DNA of 6,081 nucleotides from Bordetella parapertussis (GCA_945875935.1 CAMCNE010000124.1:1-6081), one strand, 5' to 3'. Positions 1 through 6,074 are shown, counted from the stretch's first letter. The notes: generated by a model not told the origin, from the sequence alone. Translations and numbers: made by a program.

Positions 1-342
1 CGCATCGTCAACATCGCCTCAATGGCCGGGCTGAAGGCACTCAGCCAGATCGGCATCTACAGCATGAGCAAGGCCGCGGTCATTCACATGACCCGCGCCA
101 TGGCGCTCGAGTGGGGCAAGCACGGCATCAACGTGAACGCCATCTGCCCGGGATACATCGAAACCGAGATGAACCACCGCCAATGGCTCACCGACGCCGG
201 CAAGCGCCTGATCGACACGCTGCCACGCAAGCGCATCGGCCAGCCGCAAGACCTCGACGCCGTGCTCATGATGTTGTGCGCCAACGAGAGCCACTTCATC
301 AACGGGGCCATCATTCAGGCGGACGACGGGCACGCGCTGTGA
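1..342 (+). CDS. SDR family NAD(P)-dependent oxidoreductase, 3' part only
   Basis: Reads in frame from the first base to a TGA at 340-342, giving the last 113 residues of a classical short-chain dehydrogenase/reductase (family length about 250). The cofactor-binding Rossmann front half lies upstream of the window. Visible motifs: the strand with the catalytic serine (NIAS, Ser7 of the fragment), the catalytic Tyr-x-x-x-Lys (YSMSK, Tyr20 and Lys24), then NVNAICPGYIETEM, the usual strand and Pro-Gly loop after the active-site helix. The end is INGAIIQADDGHAL; the DDG takes the place of the common VDGG. SDRs of this kind reduce or oxidise hydroxy/oxo groups with NAD(P)H in the cytoplasm. The substrate cannot be told from this part; the nearby CoA transferase genes make a 3-hydroxyacyl or 3-hydroxyacid substrate possible, but that is inference. 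Its last 41 codons recur at 1604-1726. Family assignment is firm, specific function unknown. Confidence 0.93.
   Translation, partial: RIVNIASMAGLKALSQIGIYSMSKAAVIHMTRAMALEWGKHGINVNAICPGYIETEMNHRQWLTDAGKRLIDTLPRKRIGQPQDLDAVLMMLCANESHFINGAIIQADDGHAL
220..342 (+). repeat. Direct repeat copy A: 3' end of the SDR gene
   Basis: This is the final 41 codons of the intact SDR gene. It matches copy B at 1604-1726 without gaps at 117 of 123 positions. The differences are at 225 (A/G), 261 (C/G), 274 (T/C), 339 (G/C) and in the stop codon (TGA here, TAG in copy B). The longest identical run is 64 bases (275-338). No similarity continues past the stop codon or more than a base or so before 220. The two copies lie 1384 bases apart and flank the glycosyltransferase gene. 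Confidence 0.95.
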
Positions 343-376
343 TCAACTTGTCTCCGCTCTGAGGAAAGGGCAGTAA

Positions 377-1546
377 ATGATCACGATGGTTCACTCAAAC
401 CCGGCCCGCCTGGTGGACGGGATTCTTTGCGTCGATCGCAAATTTCACACCGGCATGCTGGCCTACTGCGCCGCGCTCGGTGGTGGCTTGACCACCGTAC
501 ATCCTCTGGCGACGCAGGACTACATCGGCATCGACATGATCGAGATCCCACTCGACGCGTTGCCCTATGCCGTGCTGGTCGTTGAGCCTGACGGCGACCG
601 GGCGTCGTTTCAGCGTCTGATTGAATCGAGCACGCTGGTTTACGGAATGGGGCTGGGCTTTGAACGCATGGCGCAAGCCTGCGGTGTTCCGTATGTGATG
701 GTTGCGGAGTGCGACTTGCAGACGCGGATCGTGGCCTCAACCAGCCAAGTTCGTTCGGCCGCGCGAAAGTCTGTGCGAGCCGCACGAATCGCTTGGGAGT
801 ACTTCATGCATTTCGCGCCTGATGCCAAGCGCGCCGCTTCTGTTCATTGCAACGGCTACCCCATTTATGACGCATTGCAATCAGTCAATGACAACCGTTT
901 GCTGTATCTGGATTCCAGAATGTCCGAGGAGATGGTGACCGCAAGCGAACAACTGAACGTTCGTTTGCGGGACCGATCGAGCAGAGCCTTGCGGCTGCTC
1001 TATTCCGGCCGATATGAGCCATTAAAGGGCGCGCTTGACGCCGTCAAGGTGGGCATCTCGGCCATCAGACGTGGCCTGCATGTTGAAATGCACACGTACG
1101 GGGAAGGCAGCCAAAAAGACGAAATGCGTCAGCTGGTCGAGATTGCGGGCATGACGGCACAGGTCATCGTTCATGACGCGATCTCGTACCCGGAACTCGT
1201 CGAGATTTCCCGCGGGTTCGATGTGTTCGTCTGTTGCCATATTCAGGGCGATCCGTCGTGCACTTACCTCGAAGCATTCGGCGCTGGCTTGCCCATTGTT
1301 GGATACAACAACCGGATGTGGCGTCGGTTGTGCCAAGAGTCGGGCGCAGGTTTGAGTGTCAGGATGCACGATGTCGAGGCTGTGGTCGGCGGTTTGGAGT
1401 CGATTCACTCGCAAAGCGGTTTGCTGGAAGCACTCTCCAACCGAGCACGGGAATTCGCGATCTCCCACACCTTTGACCGGGAGTTCGCCAAGCGTACGAA
1501 CGCCATTCGTGAGGCGCTGGTCTCCGCTCGTGCTGTGCCCCGTTGA
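377..1546 (+). CDS. Family 4-type (GT-B) glycosyltransferase
   Basis: A 389-residue protein, usual length for a GT4 enzyme, with no signal peptide or membrane segment, so probably cytoplasmic and acting at the inner membrane face. The C-terminal half carries the donor-binding domain (Glycos_transf_1): LLYSGRYEPLKG at 208-218 (conserved Gly and the Arg/Lys that contact the nucleotide-sugar phosphates), HTYGEGS at 239-245, and DPSCTYLEAFGAGLPIVGY at 292-310. Glu299 fits the second Glu of the E-x7-E motif; the first is not Glu (Gly291, next to Asp292). I recall a DPSCTYLE variant in other bacterial GT4 proteins, so this looks like a subfamily trait and not damage. The N-terminal acceptor domain (1-200) is less distinctive. 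Start ATG 377 follows a good ribosome site (AGGAAAGG, 362-369); ATG 386 is an alternative. G+C is lower than around it (by hand 26 of 60 at 841-900, 38 of 60 at 2761-2820 in scoB). Donor and acceptor sugars unknown; a role in exopolysaccharide or another surface glycan is inference. It lies alone between two copies of an SDR gene end, suggesting acquisition. Confidence 0.85.
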   Translation: MITMVHSNPARLVDGILCVDRKFHTGMLAYCAALGGGLTTVHPLATQDYIGIDMIEIPLDALPYAVLVVEPDGDRASFQRLIESSTLVYGMGLGFERMAQACGVPYVMVAECDLQTRIVASTSQVRSAARKSVRAARIAWEYFMHFAPDAKRAASVHCNGYPIYDALQSVNDNRLLYLDSRMSEEMVTASEQLNVRLRDRSSRALRLLYSGRYEPLKGALDAVKVGISAIRRGLHVEMHTYGEGSQKDEMRQLVEIAGMTAQVIVHDAISYPELVEISRGFDVFVCCHIQGDPSCTYLEAFGAGLPIVGYNNRMWRRLCQESGAGLSVRMHDVEAVVGGLESIHSQSGLLEALSNRAREFAISHTFDREFAKRTNAIREALVSARAVPR

Positions 1547-1585
1547 GGACAGAGCACGTAACCCGTTGGAGGCGAGCCTACTTTG

Positions 1586-1726
1586 ATGACACTGGCAGTT
1601 TGGCTGCCGCGCAAGCGCATCGGCCAGCCGCAAGACCTCGACGCGGTGCTCATGATGCTGTGCGCCAACGAGAGCCACTTCATCAACGGGGCCATCATTC
1701 AGGCGGACGACGGGCACGCGCTCTAG
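1586..1726 (+). pseudogene. Orphan 3' remnant of the SDR gene (46-codon open frame)
   Basis: From 1604 the frame encodes the last 40 residues of the SDR protein without a single amino-acid change (LPRKRIGQPQDL to DDGHAL), ending in TAG at 1724-1726. The active site and cofactor domain are missing, so it cannot be a working dehydrogenase. The frame is open back to an ATG at 1586, which would add six unrelated residues (MTLAVW) before the SDR tail; TAA at 1559-1561 closes it upstream. GGAGG at 1568-1572 lies 13 bases before that ATG, rather far for a ribosome site, so translation is possible but unproven. The fragment lies on the scoA side and is followed by a stem-loop, which fits it being the original end of the SDR gene stranded by an insertion. 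Remnant status is well supported; direction of events is inferred. Confidence 0.85.
1604..1726 (+). repeat. Direct repeat copy B: SDR 3' end remnant
   Basis: This is the partner of copy A at 220-342. All four differences inside the 40 sense codons are silent: CCA/CCG, GCC/GCG, TTG/CTG and CTG/CTC. At the first three, copy B has the more G+C-rich codon; the fourth is neutral. The left edge is sharp: the bases before 1604 do not match those before 220 beyond one position. Confidence 0.95.
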
Positions 1727-1735
1727 GAGTGGTGT

Positions 1736-1754
1736 GGCCCTGGCGCTCAGGGCC
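1736..1754 (+). terminator. Stem-loop after the SDR remnant, possible terminator
   Basis: A perfect 6-bp inverted repeat (GGCCCT at 1736-1741, AGGGCC at 1749-1754) with a 7-base loop begins 9 bases after the TAG of the SDR remnant. The stem is G+C-rich, but no run of T follows, so it is not a classical intrinsic terminator. Its place suggests it once ended, or still ends, transcription from the SDR side before scoA. Confidence 0.3.
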
Positions 1755-1774
1755 TGCGGCTGGCTGACACGGGG

Positions 1775-1805
1775 CTGACTTCGCTGGCCACAGCGAGGGC
1801 ACAAT
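1775..1805 (+). promoter_or_regulatory. Possible sigma-70 promoter for scoAB with an internal inverted repeat
   Basis: CTGACT at 1775-1780 (4 of 6 matches to TTGACA) and CACAAT at 1800-1805 (4 of 6 to TATAAT) lie 19 bases apart, slightly more than ideal. Between them is a perfect 6-bp inverted repeat, TCGCTG (1781-1786) and CAGCGA (1791-1796), with a 4-base spacer; it could be an operator or a short hairpin. The site lies about 65 bases upstream of the scoA start, in the only non-coding stretch of this region. Weak consensus matches in high-GC DNA are common, so this is a tentative call. Confidence 0.3.
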
Positions 1806-1833
1806 GCGGGGTTTTCCGATGCCGGGTTTTCCG
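1804..1833 (+). repeat. 15-bp tandem repeat in the scoA leader
   Basis: Two head-to-tail 15-base units, 1804-1818 and 1819-1833, of form ATGCSGGGTTTTCCG, differ only at their fifth base (G in the first, C in the second). The array ends 35 bases before the scoA ATG. If the candidate promoter is right, the repeat covers the start of the transcript. It may be a slippage product or a paired protein-binding site; the sequence alone does not decide. Confidence 0.7.
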
Positions 1834-1855
1834 GCGTGACCGTCCTGAAAGCCCT

Positions 1856-1860
1856 GGAGA
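1856..1860 (+). promoter_or_regulatory. Ribosome binding site of scoA, decides the start
   Basis: GGAGA lies 8 bases before the ATG at 1869. It favours that ATG over the in-frame GTG at 1836, which would add 11 residues not expected in this family and has no good Shine-Dalgarno sequence before it. Confidence 0.6.
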
Positions 1861-1868
1861 AGCAAGCA

Positions 1869-2576
1869 ATGAACAAGGTGTATCCGAGTGCCGCCGCAGC
1901 ACTCAAAGGCGTCGTCGCAGACGGCCAACTGCTCGCGGTGGGTGGTTTCGGCCTGTGTGGCATTCCTGAGGCGCTGATCGCTGCCCTGCGCGACAGCGGC
2001 GTCAAGGACCTGACGGTGATCTCGAACAATGCCGGCGTCGATGGTTTCGGCCTGGGCCAACTGCTCGAGACCCGCCAGATCAAGAAGATGATCTCGAGCT
2101 ACGTGGGCGAGAACAAGGAATTCGAGCGCCAGTACCTGTCGGGCGAACTGGAGCTTGAATTCACGCCGCAAGGCACGCTGGCCGAAAAGCTGCGCGCTGG
2201 TGGTGCGGGCATTCCGGCGTTCTTCACCAAGACGGGCTACGGCACGCTGGTGGCCGAAGGCAAGGAAACCCGTGAGTTCGACGGCCACATCTACGTGATG
2301 GAGCGCGCTCTGCTGCCCCAGGTCAGCTTGGTCAAGGCCTGGAAGGCCGACGAAAGCGGCAACCTGCTGTTCCGTCGTACGGCACGCAACTTCAACCCCG
2401 CCGTCGCGATGGCCGGCAAGGTCACCATCGTCGAGGTCGAAGAGATCGTGCCCACCGGCACCTTCGATCCGGATTCGGTGCACCTGCCAGGCATCTATGT
2501 GAGCCGTCTGGTGCTCAACGCCACACCCGAAAAGCGCATCGAAAAGCGCACGATCACCGAAAAGTCAGGAGCCTGA
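1869..2576 (+). CDS. scoA: 3-oxoacid CoA-transferase, subunit A
   Basis: Alpha subunit of a family I CoA transferase, most like succinyl-CoA:3-ketoacid (acetoacetate) CoA transferase. With subunit B it moves CoA from succinyl-CoA to acetoacetate or a similar 3-oxoacid, feeding ketone bodies or products of polyhydroxybutyrate breakdown into acetoacetyl-CoA and then acetyl-CoA; cytoplasmic. The 235-residue length is normal. Visible family motifs: GGFGLCGIPE at 25-34 (CoA transferase signature), ISNNAGVDGFGLG at 51-63, SSYVGEN at 76-82, GELELEFTPQGTLAEKLRAGGAGIPAFFT at 92-120, TARNFNP at 171-177. The ATG at 1869 begins with MNKVY, as in relatives. TGA is followed 5 bases later by scoB, and the scoB ribosome site lies inside the end of this gene, so the two are translationally linked. 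Sister enzymes (AtoD-type acetate CoA transferases) share this fold; the close match to ScoA motifs makes the 3-oxoacid type the better call, but the substrate is not proven. Confidence 0.93.
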   Translation: MNKVYPSAAAALKGVVADGQLLAVGGFGLCGIPEALIAALRDSGVKDLTVISNNAGVDGFGLGQLLETRQIKKMISSYVGENKEFERQYLSGELELEFTPQGTLAEKLRAGGAGIPAFFTKTGYGTLVAEGKETREFDGHIYVMERALLPQVSLVKAWKADESGNLLFRRTARNFNPAVAMAGKVTIVEVEEIVPTGTFDPDSVHLPGIYVSRLVLNATPEKRIEKRTITEKSGA

Positions 2577-2581
2577 ACACC

Positions 2582-3220
2582 ATGAGCTGGACACACGACC
2601 AAATGGCAGCACGTGCTGCACAAGAGCTGCAAGACGGCTTCTACGTGAACCTCGGCATCGGTCTGCCCACGCTGGTGGCCAACCATGTGCGCAGCGACAT
2701 CGAGGTGTGGCTGCAAAGCGAGAACGGCATGCTGGGCATCGGCCCTTTCCCCACCGAAGACGAGGTCGACGCCGACCTCATCAACGCAGGCAAGCAAACC
2801 GTCACCACCATTCCCGGCTCGTCGATCTTCGGCTCGCACGAGAGCTTCGCGATGATCCGCGGCGGCAAGATCAATCTGAGCATCCTGGGCGCCATGCAGG
2901 TCAGCGAGAAGGGCGATCTGGCCAACTGGATGATCCCCGGCAAGATGGTCAAGGGCATGGGCGGCGCGATGGACCTGGTGGCCGGTGTGGCCCGCGTCAT
3001 CGTGCTGATGGAGCACGTTGCCAAGAAGAAAGACGGCACGATCGATCTGAAGATCATCCCGAACTGCACCTTGCCGCTGACCGGCGTGGGCGTGGTCAAC
3101 CGCATCATCACCGACCTCGCGGTGATGGACGTCACTCCGCAAGGCTTGAAGGTGGTCGAGCTTGCTGAAGGCGTGACCCGCGAAGAACTGCAGTCGAAGA
3201 CGGGCGTGCCCTTGCAGTGA
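2582..3220 (+). CDS. scoB: 3-oxoacid CoA-transferase, subunit B
   Basis: Beta subunit of the same CoA transferase, carrying the catalytic residue. The SENG motif at 46-49 contains Glu47, the family glutamate that forms the enzyme-CoA thioester. Other motifs: YVNLGIGLPTLVANHV at 21-36, GMLGIGPFP at 49-57, the Gly-Ala-Met-Gln segment (ILGAMQVS, about 100-107) and GKMVKGMGGAMDLV (about 119-132). The 212-residue length is typical. AGGAG at 2567-2571 lies 10 bases before the ATG and overlaps the end of scoA, so the pair is one operon. All key residues I can check are present, and the frame is uninterrupted. It probably assembles with subunit A as a heterotetramer, as known for the family. Confidence 0.94.
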   Translation: MSWTHDQMAARAAQELQDGFYVNLGIGLPTLVANHVRSDIEVWLQSENGMLGIGPFPTEDEVDADLINAGKQTVTTIPGSSIFGSHESFAMIRGGKINLSILGAMQVSEKGDLANWMIPGKMVKGMGGAMDLVAGVARVIVLMEHVAKKKDGTIDLKIIPNCTLPLTGVGVVNRIITDLAVMDVTPQGLKVVELAEGVTREELQSKTGVPLQ

Positions 3221-3248
3221 ACGGCCGCGTGGCGATGGCGTGTGAGTG

Positions 3249-5021
3249 ATGCGCGCCATTGCCCTGTGTGTGCTGTGTCTGGCGGGCTGCGCAGCGAGCG
3301 TCGCCCCGCCCGAACCCAGGCTGCCGCTGCAGCCTGAATCAGCCTCGGGCTGGACGCCCAAACCGGGCTGGACCTCCCGTCATTTCATGGTGGCCACGGC
3401 ACATCCGCTGGCCACCGATGCGGGCTATGAAATCCTGCGTGCCGGCGGATCGGCGCTCGATGCCGCCATTGCCGTGCAGATGGTGCTGACCCTGGTGGAG
3501 CCGGATGCCAGCGGCATCGGCGGCGGAGCTTTCCTGATGCACTGGGACGGTGCTGCGGTGCAGGCCTGGGACGGCCGCGAAACCGCACCCGCTGGCGTTG
3601 ATGCCAAGCTGTTCGTGGGCCCAGACGGCCAGCCGATGGCCTTTGCGCAAGCCAAGCTCGGCGGCCGAGCCGTGGCCACACCCGGTGTGCTGAAGATGCT
3701 GCAAGCGGCGCACCGTCAGCACGGCCGACTGCCCTGGTCGCGGTTGTTCGAGCCGGCCATCGCGCTGGCAGAAGGTGGGTTCCCCTTGGGTGCCCGACTG
3801 CACCGGCTGCTGCAGGAAGACGACGCCCTGAAACGCGACGCCCGTGCGCGTGCCTATTTCTTTGACGCCCAAGGGCAGGCGCATCCCGTCGGCCATCTCC
3901 TGCGCAACCCTGCGCTGGCAGCCGTGATGCGGTCGCTGGCGGCACAGGGCAGCGAGGCGTTCTACCGCGGGCCGATGGCCGCTGAACTGGTGCAGCGCGT
4001 GCAGGCGGACGCGGCGCCCGGCGCCTTGTCGCAGGCCGATCTGGCAGCCTATGTGCCACGGCAGCGCGATGCGATGTGCACGCTGTGGCTCAGTGTCTAC
4101 CGGGTGTGTGGCATGCCGCCGCCTTCTTCGGGCCATCTGGCGGTGATGCAGATCCTGGGCATGCTCGAGCGTGTGCCGGGCGCGCTTGGTCCGACCCGCG
4201 ATGTCGAGGGCCTGCATGCCTACGCCGAGGCCTCGCGTCTGGCCTTTGCCGATCGTGCGCAGTACGTGGCCGACCCCGACTTCGTCGCCGCGCCCGGTGC
4301 CAGTTGGGCCAGCTTGCTCGAGGCTGGCTATCTCGACGAGCGAGCCGCGCTGATCGGCCCACAGGCCATGAAAACGGCCCCGGCCGGCCAGCCTCCGGGC
4401 GGCCAGCGCAGCGTCTGGGCGCCGATGCCGCCGCAACCCGAACACGGCACCAGCCACATCAGCGTGGTGGACCCACAGGGGCAGGCGGTGGCCATGACCA
4501 CCAGCATCGAGGCGGTTTTTGGCGCTCATGTGATGGCCGATGGCGGCACCGGCCTGCCAGGCGGTTACCTGCTCAACAACCAGATGACGGACTTCTCGCT
4601 CGCGCCCACCGACGCGCAGGGCCGTCTTGTGGCCAATCGGGTGCAGCCGGGCAAACGACCGCGTTCCAGCATGAGCCCGACGCTGGTGTTCGACGCGCGC
4701 GATGGCCGCTTGCTGATGACGCTGGGCTCGCCCGGTGGGCCTTTCATCATTCACTACGTGGCCAAGACCTTGCTCGGCACGCTGGCCTGGTCGCTGGATC
4801 CGCAGCGTGCCATCGACCTGCCCAACGTCGGCCTGGTGAATGGCCCGCTGTTGCTGGAGCCCGGTGCCTTCAGTGCCACCACGATCGATGGATTGCGCCA
4901 ACGGGGTCACCGCGTGGTGGAGGCCGAGTTGCCCAGCGGCCTGCAGGCCATACAACGCGCGGCATCGGGCTGGCGCGGTGGCGCCGATCCGCGGCGCGAA
5001 GGCACGGCGCTGGGCGACTGA
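3249..5021 (+). CDS. ggt: Gamma-glutamyltranspeptidase, predicted lipoprotein
   Basis: Cleaves the gamma-glutamyl bond of glutathione and related compounds and passes the glutamyl group to water or an amino acid; an N-terminal nucleophile hydrolase outside the inner membrane. From ATG 3249 it has 590 residues, usual for the family. A short signal peptide ends in a lipobox (LAGC, 11-14), so Cys14 is probably lipidated; Ala15 after it does not favour inner-membrane retention. The large subunit carries DGRETAP (108-114; Arg110 equals the substrate-binding Arg114 of E. coli Ggt). Autocleavage is expected before Thr401 in GTSHISVVD, the new N-terminus and nucleophile of the small subunit. Also present: LNNQMTDFS (442-450, Asp448), PRSSMSPTL (471-479, Ser473/Ser474) and GSPGG (493-497, oxyanion glycines). 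All known active-site residues are there. TGA at 3243-3245 bounds the start, leaving GTG 3246 or ATG 3249; no strong ribosome site is visible. It starts 28 bases after scoB, so read-through from scoAB is likely. Confidence 0.95.
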   Translation: MRAIALCVLCLAGCAASVAPPEPRLPLQPESASGWTPKPGWTSRHFMVATAHPLATDAGYEILRAGGSALDAAIAVQMVLTLVEPDASGIGGGAFLMHWDGAAVQAWDGRETAPAGVDAKLFVGPDGQPMAFAQAKLGGRAVATPGVLKMLQAAHRQHGRLPWSRLFEPAIALAEGGFPLGARLHRLLQEDDALKRDARARAYFFDAQGQAHPVGHLLRNPALAAVMRSLAAQGSEAFYRGPMAAELVQRVQADAAPGALSQADLAAYVPRQRDAMCTLWLSVYRVCGMPPPSSGHLAVMQILGMLERVPGALGPTRDVEGLHAYAEASRLAFADRAQYVADPDFVAAPGASWASLLEAGYLDERAALIGPQAMKTAPAGQPPGGQRSVWAPMPPQPEHGTSHISVVDPQGQAVAMTTSIEAVFGAHVMADGGTGLPGGYLLNNQMTDFSLAPTDAQGRLVANRVQPGKRPRSSMSPTLVFDARDGRLLMTLGSPGGPFIIHYVAKTLLGTLAWSLDPQRAIDLPNVGLVNGPLLLEPGAFSATTIDGLRQRGHRVVEAELPSGLQAIQRAASGWRGGADPRREGTALGD

Positions 5022-5037
5022 GTCTGTTGCCGCTCAG
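5018..5037. terminator. Short stem across both stop codons, weak bidirectional terminator candidate
   Basis: CTGAG at 5018-5022 and CTCAG at 5033-5037 form a 5-bp inverted repeat with a 10-base loop, overlapping the stop codons of ggt (TGA 5019-5021) and of pyrD on the other strand (5034-5036). The stem is short and has no T run on either side. It is the only hairpin I see in the 12-base gap between these convergent genes. Confidence 0.15.
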
Positions 5038-6074
5038 CCGCGCTGCTGCAGTGCCCGCGCTGCCTCGGTCACGAGCTCCGGCCCCTTGTAGATGAACCCG
5101 GTGTAGATCTGCACCAGGTCAGCCCCTGCGGCCACCTTGGCGCAGGCGTCGGCACCGCTCATCACGCCGCCCACGCCGATGATGGGAAAGCCCGCACCGA
5201 GTTCGGCGCGCAGTTGACGAATGACGGCGTTGCTCGCCTCGAAGACCGGCGAGCCCGACAAGCCGCCGGCTTCTTCAGCGTGGGGCAGGTGCTTGACGGC
5301 TTCACGCGAAATCGTGGTGTTGGTGGCAATGACGCCGTTGATGCCGTGGCGCTTGAGCGCAGCGGCGATCACCCGCACCTGGTCTTCGGACAGGTCGGGC
5401 GCGATCTTCACGAACAGCGGCACCTTGCGACCATGTTGTCTGGCCAGCGACAAGTCGCGCTCGGCGAGTGCGGCGAGCAGCGACTCGAGCGCGTCATCGG
5501 ACTGCAGCGCACGCAGGTTCTGGGTGTTGGGCGACGAGATGTTGACCGTCACGTAGTCGGCGTGCGGGTACACGCCATCGAGTCCGATGAGGTAGTCGTC
5601 GACCGCACGTTCGATGGGCGTGGCCGCGTTCTTGCCGATGTTCAGACCGAGGATGCCGCCTTGAGCGCGAAAGCGCGCGCGCTGCACATTGGCCACAAAG
5701 GCGGCCAGCCCGTCGTTGTTGAAGCCCAGCCGATTGATCAGCGCTTGGGCTTCGGTCAGGCGCCACATGCGCGGCTTGGGGTTGCCGGGTTGCGCCAGCG
5801 GCGTGACGGTGCCGACCTCGACAAAGCCGAACCCCAGCGAGCCCAGCGCGTCGATGCAGCGGCCGTTCTTGTCGAGCCCGGCGGCCAGGCCGATGCGGTT
5901 TGGAAAGCGCAGGCCGGCGACGGTCACCGGGTCGTCGACGCGTGTCTGGCTGATGGCGCACGACAGCGGCGAGTGCTGCAGCCGAGCCAGCGTTTCCATC
6001 GTCAGGTCATGGGCCTGCTCGGGGTCGAGGCTGAACAGCAGATGACGGGTCAGCGAGTAGGGAAGCAGGGCCAT
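5034..6074 (-). CDS. pyrD: Dihydroorotate dehydrogenase (quinone), class 2
   Basis: Oxidises dihydroorotate to orotate, the fourth step of pyrimidine synthesis, passing electrons through FMN to membrane quinone. The 346 residues match class 2 enzymes, including the N-terminal extension (about 1-45, LLFSLDPEQAHDLT) that holds the helices for membrane contact and quinone entry. Motifs: AAGLDKNG at 64-71 (Lys69, FMN contact), NRLGFNNDG at 114-122 (substrate loop), VNISSPNT at 177-184 with Ser181 in the place of the catalytic Ser175 of E. coli PyrD (class 1 enzymes use Cys), VKIAPDL at 222-228 (Lys223), TNTT at 251-254, and the FMN phosphate site from GVGGVMSG (300-307) to IYTGFIYKGP (323-332). 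Starts at ATG 6074-6072; only 7 bases upstream are in the window, so its ribosome site and promoter cannot be judged. It converges on ggt and is complete, with no sign of damage. Confidence 0.97.
   Translation of the reverse strand: MALLPYSLTRHLLFSLDPEQAHDLTMETLARLQHSPLSCAISQTRVDDPVTVAGLRFPNRIGLAAGLDKNGRCIDALGSLGFGFVEVGTVTPLAQPGNPKPRMWRLTEAQALINRLGFNNDGLAAFVANVQRARFRAQGGILGLNIGKNAATPIERAVDDYLIGLDGVYPHADYVTVNISSPNTQNLRALQSDDALESLLAALAERDLSLARQHGRKVPLFVKIAPDLSEDQVRVIAAALKRHGINGVIATNTTISREAVKHLPHAEEAGGLSGSPVFEASNAVIRQLRAELGAGFPIIGVGGVMSGADACAKVAAGADLVQIYTGFIYKGPELVTEAARALQQRG

Noticed and set aside
350..1529. Ten-base match GTCTCCGCTC at 350-359 and 1520-1529 near the two ends of the glycosyltransferase gene
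   Set aside because: Considered as a target-site duplication or att core, but the second copy is inside the coding sequence and away from the repeat edge; a 10-base match is probably chance.
342..1603. Terminal inverted repeats of an insertion sequence at the ends of the inserted segment
   Set aside because: Comparing the left edge with the reverse complement of the right edge gives only a 5-base match (ATCAA), and there is no transposase gene.
1836..1868. GTG 1836 as the start of scoA
   Set aside because: It would add 11 residues ahead of the family-typical MNKVY start and lacks a good ribosome site; GGAGA before ATG 1869 fits better.
1022..2083. 353-codon open frame on the minus strand spanning the glycosyltransferase end, the SDR remnant and the scoA start
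   Set aside because: It crosses three unrelated plus-strand features, resembles no family I know, and is rich in Arg, Pro and Ser as expected for shadow frames.
2495..3361. 288-codon minus-strand open frame opposite scoB
   Set aside because: A His- and Asp-rich translation typical of antisense reading of a high-GC gene; scoB is clearly the real gene.
3339..4955. Long open frame of 538 codons on the minus strand opposite ggt
   Set aside because: It mirrors the codon structure of ggt, a common artefact in high-GC DNA. The translation has no recognisable domain, while ggt has every family motif.
4076..5095. 339-codon plus-strand open frame overlapping ggt in another frame
   Set aside because: It overlaps the ggt small-subunit region fully, and its Arg/Ala/Gly-rich translation shows no domain.
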